Shown here: positions 35,656-45,922 of the stretch, in pieces
How the letters are laid out: each line of letters begins with the position of its first letter
How positions within the stretch are numbered: position 1 is the stretch's first letter
NCBI RefSeq assembly: GCF_039134705.1
Contig: NZ_CP146256.1
Span: forward strand, 2,170,001-2,234,000
Length of the DNA: 64,000 nt
DNA from: Kineothrix sp. IPX-CK
GTDB lineage: Bacteria; Bacillota; Clostridia; Lachnospirales; Lachnospiraceae
Direction of reading: 5' to 3'
The notes under the pieces: model-generated
Told to the model about the DNA's origin: nothing
Databases searched by the model: none
Seen by the model: the letters and a program-made list of their open reading frames with translations, nothing else
Translations under genes and position numbers: made by a program

Positions 35656-37248
35656 GTGAGCAACTATGCAGAGGAAATAAACAAGCGGAGGACTTTTGCG
35701 ATTATTTCGCATCCCGATGCGGGAAAAACCACTTTGACGGAGAAATTTCTGCTCTATGGAGGAGCAATCAATCTGGCCGGAAGTGTAAAGGGAAAGGCTA
35801 CCGCGAGGCATGCGGTTTCCGACTGGATGGAGATAGAAAAGGAGAGAGGTATTTCCGTTACTTCCAGCGTTCTGCAATTTGAATATGATGGTTATTGTAT
35901 TAATATATTGGATACCCCGGGACATCAGGATTTTTCCGAGGACACTTATCGTACCCTGATGGCGGCGGATTCCGCAGTTATGGTCATCGACGCTTCCAAG
36001 GGTGTAGAAGCTCAGACGAGAAAGCTTTTTAAGGTATGTGTCATGCGGAAAATTCCCATCTTTACCTTTATTAATAAGATGGACAGGGACGCCGGTGATA
36101 TGTTTGAACTTTTGGATGAAATAGAGCGGGAGCTTGGTATCGCCACATGTCCGATCAATTGGCCGATAGGCTCCGGCAAGAACTTTAAAGGTGTTTATGA
36201 CAGAGGAGAAAAAAACGTAGTCATGTATGCGGATACGCAAAAAGGGACGAAGGAAGGGGAGATTACTGTAATCCCTATTGAGAAAGAGGACGAGCTTTCC
36301 AAGTATATAGGAGGGGACTTGAAGGGGCAGTTTTTAGAGGAAGTCGAGCTTTTAGACGGAGCCAGTGCGCAGTTCGACCTGGAGGTAGTGCAGGCCGGTG
36401 AATTGACTCCTGTATTTTTTGGCTCCGCCTTGACGAACTTCGGTGTGGAGATATTTTTGCAGTATTTCCTTAAGATGACGACTACACCGCTTCCGAGAAA
36501 GGCGGATATAGGATTGATACATCCGGTGGAGAACGACTTTTCCGCATTTGTATTCAAGATTCAGGCAAATATGAATAAGGCCCATCGGGACAGAATCGCA
36601 TTCATGAGAATCTGCTCCGGGAAATACGAAGCAAGCATGGAAGTGAAGCATATTCAGGGCGGGAAGATCATGCGCCTGTCTCAGCCTCAGCAGATCATGG
36701 CAAGCGAGAGGAAGATATTGGATGAGGCATATGCCGGAGATATTATCGGAGTGTTTGATCCGGGAATTTTCTCCATTGGAGATACACTCTGCATGCCTAA
36801 GGAACAATTTCAGTATGAAGGAATACCTACCTTTGCACCGGAGCATTTCGCGAGGGTACGCCAGATGGATACGATGAAGCGTAAGCAGTTCGTAAAAGGG
36901 ATTACACAGATTGCGCAGGAAGGCGCAATTCAGATTTTTCAGGAATTTAATACCGGTATGGAGGAAATCATAGTAGGCGTGGTAGGAGTACTGCAGTTCG
37001 AGGTCTTAAAATACCGGTTGGAAAAAGAATATAATGTGGAAATAAGGCTTGAGAATCTTCCCTATGAATACATTCGCTGGGTAGAGAATAAAGATATCGA
37101 TATGGTAAAGCTGACGGGAACTTCCGATATGAAAAAGGTGAAGGATATGAAGGGGAATCCCTTGCTTCTCTTTATCAATCAATGGAGTATCGGTATGACA
37201 CTCGACAGAAATGAAGGATTAATATTATCTGAATTTGGACGTGATTAA
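35656..37248 (+). CDS. prfC: Peptide chain release factor 3
   Basis: 530 residues from GTG 35656, with AGGAGG 8 nt upstream; an earlier in-frame ATG at 35587 lies within the palindromic element and would add a tail not seen in the family. RF3 is a GTPase that removes RF1/RF2 from the ribosome. G motifs SHPDAGKTTLTEK, RGISVTSSVLQF, DTPGHQDF and NKMDRD are complete; domains II and III follow (GSALTNFGVEIFLQYFL). The next gene starts immediately at the stop codon. Confidence 0.96.
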   Translation: MSNYAEEINKRRTFAIISHPDAGKTTLTEKFLLYGGAINLAGSVKGKATARHAVSDWMEIEKERGISVTSSVLQFEYDGYCINILDTPGHQDFSEDTYRTLMAADSAVMVIDASKGVEAQTRKLFKVCVMRKIPIFTFINKMDRDAGDMFELLDEIERELGIATCPINWPIGSGKNFKGVYDRGEKNVVMYADTQKGTKEGEITVIPIEKEDELSKYIGGDLKGQFLEEVELLDGASAQFDLEVVQAGELTPVFFGSALTNFGVEIFLQYFLKMTTTPLPRKADIGLIHPVENDFSAFVFKIQANMNKAHRDRIAFMRICSGKYEASMEVKHIQGGKIMRLSQPQQIMASERKILDEAYAGDIIGVFDPGIFSIGDTLCMPKEQFQYEGIPTFAPEHFARVRQMDTMKRKQFVKGITQIAQEGAIQIFQEFNTGMEEIIVGVVGVLQFEVLKYRLEKEYNVEIRLENLPYEYIRWVENKDIDMVKLTGTSDMKKVKDMKGNPLLLFINQWSIGMTLDRNEGLILSEFGRD

Positions 37249-38532
37249 ATGATGAAAAAGAATCGGATTGCCTTTTTACTAGTATTTCTTCTGCTCATGG
37301 GATGCGCTCCGGAAGTGAAATCGCCAGAAAAAGCGCCCGTAACGACGGCTGAAGAAAAAAATGCGGAAGAAAATGAGTACAAAACACGCGGGGAAGAGAC
37401 AAATGAGGAAAGCTCAAAGGCCCCTCAGACCTTAGGGGAGTCGGAGAAGGACGATAATGCTGTCCGGGCTGCGCTTGGCCTTACGGAAGAAGAAATGCCG
37501 GGACTTATTGCCGCACAAAAAGGAAATTACAATTTCGAAAGGCTTACCGAAGAAGAGCAAATTATTTATACGGAAATATTTCAGGTGCTTTCGGGTCGGG
37601 GAGAGGATGTGCTCATTTCCAGCATGGATACGGGCAGCATAGATAAAGTTTTTCAGTGTGTCTTAAACGACCATCCTGAAATTTTCTATGTAGATGGGTA
37701 TACCTTTACCAAATATACACTGGGCGAGGAATTGAAAAAGATTACGTTTACCGGGACCTATCACATCGATGAGGAAGAGGCGAAGCGCAGACAGAAACTC
37801 ATCGATGCTTATGCGGAGAAATGTCTGGCGGGACTTCCAGCAGATTCGGATGAATACGAAAAAGTGAAGTATATTTATGAATATATCATAGGTGCCACTG
37901 AATATAATTCGCAGGCTGCCGATAATCAGAATATCTGTTCCGTCTTTTTATACGGAGAGTCGGTGTGTCAGGGTTATGCGAAGGCTATGCAATATCTGCT
38001 TGGGCGTCTGGATATTTTTTCTACGTTGGTAATCGGAAGGGTCTCCGACGGGGAAGGCCATGCATGGAATCTGGTAATGATAGACGGAAATTATTATTAT
38101 GTAGACCCTACGTGGGGGGATGCCTCTTATCAGATGGAGGAGGCACAGGGTGACGCGGGATATGAGAAAGAGCATCTGCCGACTATCAATTACGACTACC
38201 TGTGCGTTACCACCGAACAGTTAAGCAAAACACATACCATAGAAAATGTGGTAGCCCTGCCGGAATGCAATTCCATGCTTGCGAATTATTATGTGCGGGA
38301 AGGGGCGTATTTTTCTTCCGTGGATAGGGACAAGCTAAAAGAGCTCTTCATAAAAGAATACGAAGAGGGGAGCACCTACGTCACGTTAAAGTGCAGCGAC
38401 AAGACAGTGTACGAGGAGATGGAGGAGGCGTTGATCGAAGAGCAGGAGATTTTCGAATATCTGGACAGCCCGGACGGAGTTATCGCCTATGCAGACAACA
38501 AGGAACAGCTAAGCCTAAGCTTTTGGCTGTAA
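37249..38532 (+). CDS. Transglutaminase-like lipoprotein
   Basis: 427 residues. Lipoprotein signal peptide with LLLMGCAPE lipobox (Cys near 19), an acidic Glu-rich spacer to about 65, then a transglutaminase-like cysteine protease fold: catalytic Cys in [15 protein letters not shown], His in [13 protein letters not shown], Asp in YYVDPTWGD. The triad is complete. Acts outside the membrane; substrates unknown. The start codon immediately follows the prfC stop, so it is probably cotranscribed with prfC, though no functional link is known. Confidence 0.9.
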   Translation: MMKKNRIAFLLVFLLLMGCAPEVKSPEKAPVTTAEEKNAEENEYKTRGEETNEESSKAPQTLGESEKDDNAVRAALGLTEEEMPGLIAAQKGNYNFERLTEEEQIIYTEIFQVLSGRGEDVLISSMDTGSIDKVFQCVLNDHPEIFYVDGYTFTKYTLGEELKKITFTGTYHIDEEEAKRRQKLIDAYAEKCLAGLPADSDEYEKVKYIYEYIIGATEYNSQAADNQNICSVFLYGESVCQGYAKAMQYLLGRLDIFSTLVIGRVSDGEGHAWNLVMIDGNYYYVDPTWGDASYQMEEAQGDAGYEKEHLPTINYDYLCVTTEQLSKTHTIENVVALPECNSMLANYYVREGAYFSSVDRDKLKELFIKEYEEGSTYVTLKCSDKTVYEEMEEALIEEQEIFEYLDSPDGVIAYADNKEQLSLSFWL

Positions 38533-38658
38533 AAAGCTTGCGGTTTTACCCGTTTGCCGCGAAAGAAAGGTCTATGCAAAAGTCGTAAATTTTGGTATAT
38601 TATACAAATAGATATATTTAATCAGAATTAAGTTTCGCACTGAATGGAGGTCGTTTAA

Positions 38659-39045
38659 ATGGAAAAGGAATTAGATAGAAGCACGTATGTATTACAGGAT
38701 GATGAAAGCACCGGGGCAGTTAAAATAGCGGATGATGTGGTTGCCATGATAGCAGGAATCGCGGCTACGGAGGTAGAAGGTGTTGCGTCTATGGCGGGAA
38801 ATGCGACCAACGAGCTGATGAGCATGGTCGGCGTGAAAAATATGAAGAAGGGTGTAAAGGTCGATGTTCTTGATAAGGTTGTAGAAGTCGATTTGGCGCT
38901 TATCATGGAATACGGATTCAATATTCCCGTAACCAGCCGTAAGGTTCAGGAGAAGGTGAAGAATGCCATTGAAAATATGACAGGACTCGAGGTATCCAGC
39001 GTGAACATCCGCATCGCAGGCGTGAATATGCAAAAAGACAGATAG
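38659..39045 (+). CDS. Asp23/Gls24 family envelope stress-type protein
   Basis: 128 residues. Asp23 family features: [27 protein letters not shown], a [26 protein letters not shown] strand region and [33 protein letters not shown] upstream. Proteins of this family near nusB are common in Firmicutes; roles in envelope homeostasis are known for some. Start of the nusB-xseA cluster; TATATT/TATTAT around 38596-38603 could be a -10, without a clear -35. Confidence 0.92.
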   Translation: MEKELDRSTYVLQDDESTGAVKIADDVVAMIAGIAATEVEGVASMAGNATNELMSMVGVKNMKKGVKVDVLDKVVEVDLALIMEYGFNIPVTSRKVQEKVKNAIENMTGLEVSSVNIRIAGVNMQKDR

Positions 39046-39058
39046 GAAGAGTATACCC

Positions 39059-39454
39059 ATGGGAAGAAGAGAACTGCGGGAACAGATTTTCAAGTTGCTC
39101 TTTCGCGTCGAATTCAATGCGAGAGAGGATATGCCGGAGCAGGAAAAGCTGTTTTTTGAAGATGAGAATACGGCGGATGAAGAAAGCGAACGCTATATTT
39201 TGAAGAAGTATGAAGATATTGTTTCCAGGCTTGACATCATTGACGAGATGATTAATAAAGAAACGAAAGGGTGGGATACTTCCCGTATGGGGAAGGTAGA
39301 TCTGACTCTTATTCGTCTTGCTGTTTATGAAATAAAATATGATGACGAAATTCCTACGGGAGTGGCGATCAATGAAGCTGTAGAATTGGCAAAAAAGTTT
39401 GGGCAGGATAATTCTCCCGGATTTATTAACGGAGTACTTGCTAAATTTGCTTAG
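39059..39454 (+). CDS. nusB: Transcription antitermination factor NusB
   Basis: 131 residues. [18 protein letters not shown] at the N-terminus and [32 protein letters not shown] at the C-terminus are NusB signatures. NusB with S10 binds boxA in rRNA operon transcripts. Eleven nt before xseA; part of a tightly packed operon. Confidence 0.96.
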   Translation: MGRRELREQIFKLLFRVEFNAREDMPEQEKLFFEDENTADEESERYILKKYEDIVSRLDIIDEMINKETKGWDTSRMGKVDLTLIRLAVYEIKYDDEIPTGVAINEAVELAKKFGQDNSPGFINGVLAKFA

Positions 39455-39465
39455 GCGGGATAGTT

Positions 39466-40689
39466 ATGCAGAATGTGTATACTGTAGCACAAATAAATTC
39501 ATATATTAAAAATATGTTTACGCAGGATTTTATGCTGCAATCGGTATTCGTCAGAGGCGAAGTGAGCAATTGCAAATATCATTCTTCGGGGCATATTTAT
39601 TTTACGTTAAAGGATGAGAAAGGAACGATTTCCTGTGTTATGTTTGCAGGAAACCGTTCCGGTCTTGCTTTTCGGATGCAGGAAGGACAGTCGGTAGTTG
39701 CCGGCGGAACGATAGATATATACGAAAGGGACGGAAAGTATCAGCTTTATGCCAAACAGATCGTATTAGACGGCGCAGGGCTTTTGTACGAAAGATTTGA
39801 GAGGTTAAAAAGGGAGTTGGAAGAAAGAGGGATGTTCGATAGCTCTTATAAGCAGCCGATTCCTAAATATATAAAAATGTTGGGAGTGGTTACGGCATCT
39901 ACCGGAGCTGCGGTAAGAGACATAATCAACATCGCATCCAGACGAAATCCATACGTGCAGATCGTGGTATATCCCGCAATCGTACAAGGAGAACAGGCTG
40001 CTTCCTCCATAGTGAAGGGAATAAGGACGCTTGAGCACTATGGTGTGGATGTGATTATCGCAGGACGCGGAGGAGGCTCCATAGAAGATTTATGGGCATT
40101 CAACGAAGAGACGGTGGCACAGGCGATTTTCGACTGCAGTGTGCCGGTCATTTCTGCGGTAGGCCACGAGACGGATACGACGATTGCAGATTACGTGGCG
40201 GATTTGCGTGCGCCAACGCCTTCTGCGGCAGCGGAGCTGGCAGTATATGAATATAGGAAATATGAAGAAACACTTAGAGATTATGATTATACATTGAAGC
40301 GCCTGCTTAGGAATAGGCTTAACTTATACAAGGGCAGGCTGGACAATTTAAAAATAAAATTGAGATACTTGAGTCCCGCAGGGCAGATTCGGGAAAAACG
40401 AACTCTCGCACTTAAGCTGGAGGAGCGGCTGGAAGAAGCTATGCGCGGTAAAGTATCCAAAAAGAGGCATAGACTGGAGGTCTATATAGAGAGACTGAAG
40501 GGGCTGTCGCCCTTGGACAAGCTGAATCAGGGATTTTCCTACGTTTCAGATGAAACAGGCAGAACTGTGACGGATATTCACAGCGTGGAAATTGGCGATA
40601 TGCTGCATGTCCACGTGAAAAACGGACTGATCAAAGCGAAAGCAGTAGATAAGGAGAGTGTTGTATGGGAGAAGAAAAAAAAGAACTGA
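39466..40689 (+). CDS. xseA: Exodeoxyribonuclease VII large subunit
   Basis: 407 residues. N-terminal OB fold (VFVRGEVSNCKYHSSGHIYFTLKDEKG), catalytic domain with ASTGAAVRDIINIASRRNP, IAGRGGGSIEDLWAFNEE and SAVGHETDTTIADYVADLRAPTPSAAAEL, then a helical C-terminal region. Together with XseB degrades single-stranded DNA. Overlaps xseB by 25 nt. Confidence 0.97.
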   Translation: MQNVYTVAQINSYIKNMFTQDFMLQSVFVRGEVSNCKYHSSGHIYFTLKDEKGTISCVMFAGNRSGLAFRMQEGQSVVAGGTIDIYERDGKYQLYAKQIVLDGAGLLYERFERLKRELEERGMFDSSYKQPIPKYIKMLGVVTASTGAAVRDIINIASRRNPYVQIVVYPAIVQGEQAASSIVKGIRTLEHYGVDVIIAGRGGGSIEDLWAFNEETVAQAIFDCSVPVISAVGHETDTTIADYVADLRAPTPSAAAELAVYEYRKYEETLRDYDYTLKRLLRNRLNLYKGRLDNLKIKLRYLSPAGQIREKRTLALKLEERLEEAMRGKVSKKRHRLEVYIERLKGLSPLDKLNQGFSYVSDETGRTVTDIHSVEIGDMLHVHVKNGLIKAKAVDKESVVWEKKKKN

Positions 40690-40880
40690 CATTAGAGGAA
40701 GCATTTTCCGAGCTGGAGGAAGCCGTGGCTAAGCTGGAATCTGAAGATATCTCATTGGAGGACTCCTTCTTCGTGTATAAGGAAGGGATGAACATACTGA
40801 AATACTGCAACGACAAGATTGACAAAGTGGAAAAAAAGGTTCTTCAGATAAATGAAGATGGTGAAGTGAATGAATTTTAA
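40665..40880 (+). CDS. xseB: Exodeoxyribonuclease VII small subunit
   Basis: 71 residues. LTLEEAFSELEEAVAKLESEDISLEDSFFVYKEGM is the standard XseB helical region. AAGGAG lies 8 nt before the start within xseA, so translation is coupled. Its end overlaps ispA by 11 nt. Confidence 0.95.
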   Translation: MGEEKKELTLEEAFSELEEAVAKLESEDISLEDSFFVYKEGMNILKYCNDKIDKVEKKVLQINEDGEVNEF

Positions 40881-41772
40881 AGATGAGATGGCACAGAAAA
40901 CCGGTCAGATAGAAAAAATTGTTCGTCGCTTTCTGCCGGAAGAAAAGGGATATCAGAAGACGGTGATAGAGGCTATGAACTATAGTATTCTGGCCGGCGG
41001 AAAAAGACTTCGTCCTATGCTTTTACAGGAAACTTATAAAATGTTCAATGGGGAAGAAGGCCTGGAGGAGCCTTTTATGGCTGCTCTGGAGATGATACAT
41101 ACCTATTCCCTGGTACACGACGATTTGCCGTGTATGGACGATGATGAGTACCGGAGAGGAAGGAAGACGACCCATGCCGTTTATGGAGAGGGCATGGCGG
41201 TGCTGGCGGGGGACGCACTTTTGAATTTCGCTTTTGAGACGGCGGTTTCAGCGTTTTCAAGGACGAAGAATGCGCAGGAGATGGAAAGGGTGTACAGGGC
41301 ACTTTCCATTTTGGCAGGCAAGGCAGGCATATACGGAATGATCGGCGGGCAGACTGCGGATATTGAAGCGGAGAATATGGGTGGTGAGGTGACACAGGAT
41401 CAGCTTCTGTTCATTTACGGATATAAGACGGCGGCTCTTATTCAGAGTGCGATGATGATAGGGGCAACGTTAGCCGGAGCCTCGGACGAGGAGCTTTTTA
41501 AGATCGAAACATGTGCTTATAACGTAGGCATCGCATTTCAGATCCAGGATGATATTCTGGATATCACGAGCAGTCTTGAGGTATTAGGTAAGCAGACTGG
41601 AAGCGATGAGAAGAATCATAAGTCAACATATGTTGCGCTGAAGGGGATGGAACGGGCGAAGGCGGAGGTGGAAAGTCTTTCGGTGGAAGCCGCAGGTATC
41701 TTAAGTTCGTTTGATAACAGAAATGAATTTTTGGAAGCTCTGATAAAACAGTTGATTACCAGAGAAAAATAG
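40870..41772 (+). CDS. ispA: Farnesyl/geranyl diphosphate synthase
   Basis: 300 residues. Condenses IPP with DMAPP/GPP. Both aspartate-rich motifs are visible: VHDDLPCMDDDEYRRGRKTTH (first DDxxxxD) and FQIQDDILD (second DDxxD); YSILAGGKRLRPML is the usual IPP-binding region. The C4-xx-D spacing indicates short-chain (type II farnesyl-diphosphate) products. Located between xseB and dxs as in many Firmicutes. Confidence 0.95.
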   Translation: MNFKDEMAQKTGQIEKIVRRFLPEEKGYQKTVIEAMNYSILAGGKRLRPMLLQETYKMFNGEEGLEEPFMAALEMIHTYSLVHDDLPCMDDDEYRRGRKTTHAVYGEGMAVLAGDALLNFAFETAVSAFSRTKNAQEMERVYRALSILAGKAGIYGMIGGQTADIEAENMGGEVTQDQLLFIYGYKTAALIQSAMMIGATLAGASDEELFKIETCAYNVGIAFQIQDDILDITSSLEVLGKQTGSDEKNHKSTYVALKGMERAKAEVESLSVEAAGILSSFDNRNEFLEALIKQLITREK

Positions 41773-41785
41773 ATGAGGTGCAGAC

Positions 41786-43654
41786 ATGCTGTTAGACAAT
41801 ATTCAAAAAGTTAATGATATTAAAAATATCGATGAAAAGGATTATCCGGCGCTAGCCGGGGAAATAAGGGAATTTCTTATAGAGAAGATAAGCGTGACGG
41901 GCGGTCATCTGGGCTCCAATCTGGGAGCCGTAGAGCTTACTATGGCACTGCATCTGGCGTTAAAGCTTCCCGATGATAAGATCATATGGGACGTAGGTCA
42001 TCAATCCTATACCCATAAATTATTGACCGGAAGAAGAGACGGCTTTGAAACCCTGCGCAAATACGGCGGAATGAGCGGTTTTCCCAAACGCAAGGAGAGT
42101 AACTGTGACAGTTTCGATACGGGGCACAGCTCTACCTCCATATCGGCAGGACTGGGGTTGGTAAAGGCCAGAGACTTAAACGGTGAGAAACATACTGTGG
42201 TTTCCGTTATTGGGGACGGTTCCTTAACGGGAGGAATGGCCTATGAGGCGCTGAACAACGCCGCCAGGCAGGAAACCAATTTCATGATAATATTAAACGA
42301 TAATAACATGTCAATTTCTGAAAATGTTGGAGGAGTGTCTAAGTACCTGAACAACATTCGGACTGCGGGAAGCTATCTGGATTTGAGAGATGGTGTATAT
42401 AATACGTTAAAAGACATGCCTAAATACGGAGAACAGATGGTGAAGTTCATCCGAAGGGCAAAAAACAGCTTCAAGCAGCTGGTCATTCCGGGGATGTTTT
42501 TTGAGGACATGGGAATTACTTATTTAGGCCCCGTGGATGGACACAATATCGGCCAGATGGTGCGCGTATTTCAGGAAGCGAAGAAGATAAAGAAGTCCGT
42601 ACTGATTCATGTGATTACCGAGAAAGGAAAGGGATATAAGCCTGCGGAGCGGCATCCGGCGAGATTTCATGGAGCGGAGCCTTTCGATGTGGAGACGGGA
42701 CTTCCCCTTCGTTCGCGGACGAAGGCAAATTATACGGATATTTTCTCTACGGTAATGACAAAGCTGGGACAGCGGGATGAAAAGGTAGTTGCGATTACAG
42801 CCGCTATGCCTGACGGAACCGGACTGAAACGGTTCAAAAATATGTACCCCGACCGCTTTTTTGACGTGGGAATTGCCGAGGCGCATGCCGTTACCTTTGC
42901 GGCGGGTTTGGCGGCGGGCGGGCTTAAGCCTATCGTGGCTATTTATTCCTCCTTTTTGCAGAGGGCTTACGACCAGGTACTGCACGATGTCTGCATACAG
43001 AATTTGCCGGTAGTTTTTGCTATCGACAGGGCGGGACTGGTAGGAAGCGATGGAGAGACACATCAGGGGATTTTTGATCTGTCCTACCTTTCATCCATAC
43101 CCAATATGCATATTATGGCTCCTAAGAATAAGTGGGAGCTGTCCGATATGATGAAGTTCGCGGTCGACTTTGAAGCTCCTATTGCTTTGCGTTATCCGAG
43201 AGGAGAGGCCTATGACGGTCTGAAGGAATACCGGGCGCCTATCGTATACGGAAAGGGCGAATATATCTATGAAGAAGAGGATATCTGCCTTCTTGCGGTA
43301 GGCAGTATGGTGAAGGTGGCGGAACAGGTGAGGAAGGAATTAAAGGAGAAGGGATATTCCTGTTCCTTGGTTAATGCCAGATTTGTAAAGCCTATCGATG
43401 AGGAACTGATAGAAGAGGCGGCGACGGGGCATAAGCTTTTTGTAACGCTGGAGGAGAATGTAGCCAGCGGCGGCTTCGGAGAGAAGGTCAGAGAATTCAT
43501 GGACCGGAAGGAAATTGGCAAGACGCTGCTTACGGTGACAATTCCAGATGAGTATGTGGAGCATGGCAATGTGGATCTTTTGAGGCAGGAAATCGGTATA
43601 GACGAAGATTCTGTCGTAAAACGTATCATTACGGAATATGCAGTGCTGAAGTAA
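41786..43654 (+). CDS. dxs: 1-deoxy-D-xylulose-5-phosphate synthase
   Basis: 622 residues. First step of the MEP pathway, joining pyruvate and glyceraldehyde 3-phosphate with thiamine diphosphate. IWDVGHQSYTHKLLTGR, thiamine-binding VIGDGSLTGGMAYEALNNA and the second-domain DRAGLVGSDGETHQG are complete. Uses the TPP that the salvage genes near 55 kb can supply. Start after GAGGTG, 13 nt after ispA. Confidence 0.97.
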   Translation: MLLDNIQKVNDIKNIDEKDYPALAGEIREFLIEKISVTGGHLGSNLGAVELTMALHLALKLPDDKIIWDVGHQSYTHKLLTGRRDGFETLRKYGGMSGFPKRKESNCDSFDTGHSSTSISAGLGLVKARDLNGEKHTVVSVIGDGSLTGGMAYEALNNAARQETNFMIILNDNNMSISENVGGVSKYLNNIRTAGSYLDLRDGVYNTLKDMPKYGEQMVKFIRRAKNSFKQLVIPGMFFEDMGITYLGPVDGHNIGQMVRVFQEAKKIKKSVLIHVITEKGKGYKPAERHPARFHGAEPFDVETGLPLRSRTKANYTDIFSTVMTKLGQRDEKVVAITAAMPDGTGLKRFKNMYPDRFFDVGIAEAHAVTFAAGLAAGGLKPIVAIYSSFLQRAYDQVLHDVCIQNLPVVFAIDRAGLVGSDGETHQGIFDLSYLSSIPNMHIMAPKNKWELSDMMKFAVDFEAPIALRYPRGEAYDGLKEYRAPIVYGKGEYIYEEEDICLLAVGSMVKVAEQVRKELKEKGYSCSLVNARFVKPIDEELIEEAATGHKLFVTLEENVASGGFGEKVREFMDRKEIGKTLLTVTIPDEYVEHGNVDLLRQEIGIDEDSVVKRIITEYAVLK

Positions 43655-43679
43655 ATAATGGAATGAGGAAGGGCAAAGG

Positions 43680-44489
43680 ATGAAAGAACGTTTGGATGTT
43701 CTTCTGGTCAAATTAGGATATGCCCAATCCAGAGAAAAGGCGAAGGCGATCATTATGGCCGGAAATGTCTTCGTAAATGGGCAGAGAGAGGACAAGGCCG
43801 GCACCTCTTTCGAAGAGGCTAAATCGGTTATCGAGGTAAAAGGTAGTGCACTCAAGTATGTGAGCAGAGGAGGTCTGAAGCTGGAAAAGGCGATTCAGTC
43901 CTTCGATATTTCATTAGAGGGCATGATTTGCATGGATATTGGGGCTTCTACGGGCGGTTTTACCGACTGTATGCTGCAAAACGGCGCAGTAAAGGTATAT
44001 TCTGTAGACGTAGGCCACGGACAGCTGGATTGGAGGCTTAGAAACGACGAACGGGTAGTGTGCATGGAAAAGACCAACTTCCGCTATGTGAAACCGGAGG
44101 ATATCGGGGACATTCTCGATTTTGCATCGGTGGACGTATCCTTCATCTCCCTGACGAAGATACTGATTCCTGCCAGGGATTTGCTAAAAACGAACGGACG
44201 GATGGTATGCCTGATAAAACCCCAGTTCGAAGCGGGTAAAGAGAAAGTTGGGAAAAAAGGAGTCGTCAGGGAACCGGAGATTCACGAAGAGGTAATCGAG
44301 AAGGTGATGGATTATGCAATGTCTGTGGGTTTTCACATTCTGGGACTTCAATATTCGCCGGTCAAGGGACCGGAGGGTAATATAGAATATCTGCTGTATA
44401 TCGAAAAAGAGGAAGAGAAGTCTGAGACTGTGCAGGAAGAAAAAGAAAGAATTGCAGAAACGGTAAGGGAAGCGCACCGGGAATTGTAG
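43680..44489 (+). CDS. tlyA: TlyA-family rRNA methyltransferase
   Basis: 269 residues. N-terminal S4 RNA-binding domain (ERLDVLLVKLGYAQSREKAKAIIMAG) and FtsJ-like methyltransferase domain with SAM motif CMDIGASTGGFTDCMLQNG; KPQFEAGKEKVGKKGVVREPEIH follows. Family members 2'-O-methylate 16S/23S rRNA; once annotated as hemolysin. Between dxs and nadK as in Bacillus (yqxC). Confidence 0.93.
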   Translation: MKERLDVLLVKLGYAQSREKAKAIIMAGNVFVNGQREDKAGTSFEEAKSVIEVKGSALKYVSRGGLKLEKAIQSFDISLEGMICMDIGASTGGFTDCMLQNGAVKVYSVDVGHGQLDWRLRNDERVVCMEKTNFRYVKPEDIGDILDFASVDVSFISLTKILIPARDLLKTNGRMVCLIKPQFEAGKEKVGKKGVVREPEIHEEVIEKVMDYAMSVGFHILGLQYSPVKGPEGNIEYLLYIEKEEEKSETVQEEKERIAETVREAHREL

Positions 44490-44494
44490 AGAGT

Positions 44495-45358
44495 ATGGAA
44501 GGTATGGAATATTTTTATATTATTGCGAACAATCATAAAGACTGTAATTTGGAGAAGACGAATTATATAAGGACATATCTGGAAGCCCATGGTAAAAGGA
44601 CCGGCATAGGCGGGGACGGGATACCCGAGAATGCGGACTGTGTGCTCGTGCTGGGAGGCGATGGGACGCTCCTTCAGGCGGCCAGAGATATGATCGATAG
44701 GGATACGCCCCTTCTTGGGATCAATCTTGGAACTCTCGGTTATTTAGCGGAGGTAGAGGAAGCCGGGCTGGAGGCGGCCTTAGAACAGCTCTTAAAGGGC
44801 GAATACGGAATCGAACAACGAATGATGCTAAGCGGAAGCGTAAAAAGGAACGAATTCCACGAAAACCTCCATCAGGAAAAGGGGATCCTGGATTATGACA
44901 GGAATGATTCCTATGCCCTGAACGATATTGTCATTACGAGGAGCGGTAGTCTGCAGATCATTAAGTTTAATCTCTATGTGAACGGACAGTTTTTAAACCG
45001 GTATAATGCGGATGGAGTGATCGTTGCAACGCCTACGGGCTCTACCGGTTACAATATGTCTGCAGGGGGGCCGATCGTGGAGCCTAAGGCGAAGCTTCTG
45101 CTGGTGACGCCTATTTGTCCCCATACCCTGAATACGAGAAGCATAGTTTTAGCGCCCGAGGATGAGATAGAGATAGAAATCGTGTCCGGCAGAGAGGATT
45201 CCGTCCAGCAGGTAGAAGTGAACTTTGACGGAAGCCACAAGCTTACTTTATATACCGGAGACAGAGTAAAAATAAAAAGAGCGGCGAAGACGACCGGTAT
45301 TGTGAAATTGAGCAAGGTCAGCTTTTTAGAAGTATTGCATAAGAAAATGAGCGATTAA
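44495..45358 (+). CDS. nadK: NAD kinase
   Basis: 287 residues. Phosphorylates NAD to NADP. LVLGGDGTLLQAARDM carries the GGDGT motif, with LGTLGYLAEVEE and YNADGVIVATPTGSTGYNMSAGGPIV completing the fold. It starts 6 nt after tlyA at an ATG with AGAGAG nearby. Confidence 0.96.
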   Translation: MEGMEYFYIIANNHKDCNLEKTNYIRTYLEAHGKRTGIGGDGIPENADCVLVLGGDGTLLQAARDMIDRDTPLLGINLGTLGYLAEVEEAGLEAALEQLLKGEYGIEQRMMLSGSVKRNEFHENLHQEKGILDYDRNDSYALNDIVITRSGSLQIIKFNLYVNGQFLNRYNADGVIVATPTGSTGYNMSAGGPIVEPKAKLLLVTPICPHTLNTRSIVLAPEDEIEIEIVSGREDSVQQVEVNFDGSHKLTLYTGDRVKIKRAAKTTGIVKLSKVSFLEVLHKKMSD

Positions 45359-45408
45359 AGTGCATGGGCAGTATAGACTGTTTGGCTTAAAAGGGGAGGA
45401 TAAAAGGT

Positions 45409-45861
45409 ATGAAAAAGAGCAGACATGGTAAAATTGTCGAGATCATCGAGCATTATAATATAGAGACGCAGGATGAGCTCGCAGACAAGCTGAAGGAGGC
45501 CGGATTTGCGGTGACGCAGGCTACCGTTTCGAGGGACATAAGGGAACTGAAACTATCGAAAATCCCTACGGGAGACGGAAAACAAAAATATGTAGTGTTC
45601 AGACAGGATGACAGTCATCTGGGCGAGAAATTTATCAGAGTGCTGCGAGACGGCTTTGTTTCCATGGACATGGCACAGAATATTCTCGTCATCAAGACGG
45701 TCTCCGGCATGGCAATGGCAGTCGCTGCTGCTATTGACGCCATGAAGATGAAAGAAATCGTAGGCTCTATCGCGGGCGACGATACGATTATGATGGCCAT
45801 AAGGACTGTGGACGATACGGCTATCGTGATGGACAAAATCCGAAAGATGATAGGGAATTAG
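45409..45861 (+). CDS. argR: Arginine repressor ArgR
   Basis: 150 residues. Winged-helix N-terminus with AGFAVTQATVSRDIRELKLSK and the C-terminal oligomerisation/arginine-binding domain with IVGSIAGDDTIMMAIRT (GDDT motif). Controls arginine metabolism; the neighbours nadK and recN are conserved genomic context without a direct arginine role. GGGGAGGA precedes the start. Confidence 0.96.
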   Translation: MKKSRHGKIVEIIEHYNIETQDELADKLKEAGFAVTQATVSRDIRELKLSKIPTGDGKQKYVVFRQDDSHLGEKFIRVLRDGFVSMDMAQNILVIKTVSGMAMAVAAAIDAMKMKEIVGSIAGDDTIMMAIRTVDDTAIVMDKIRKMIGN

Positions 45862-45922
45862 CCGCCGGCTTAAAATGTTCGTATGTTATGATGTTTGCCC
45901 CAATCAAATAAGGAGTAGGAAG

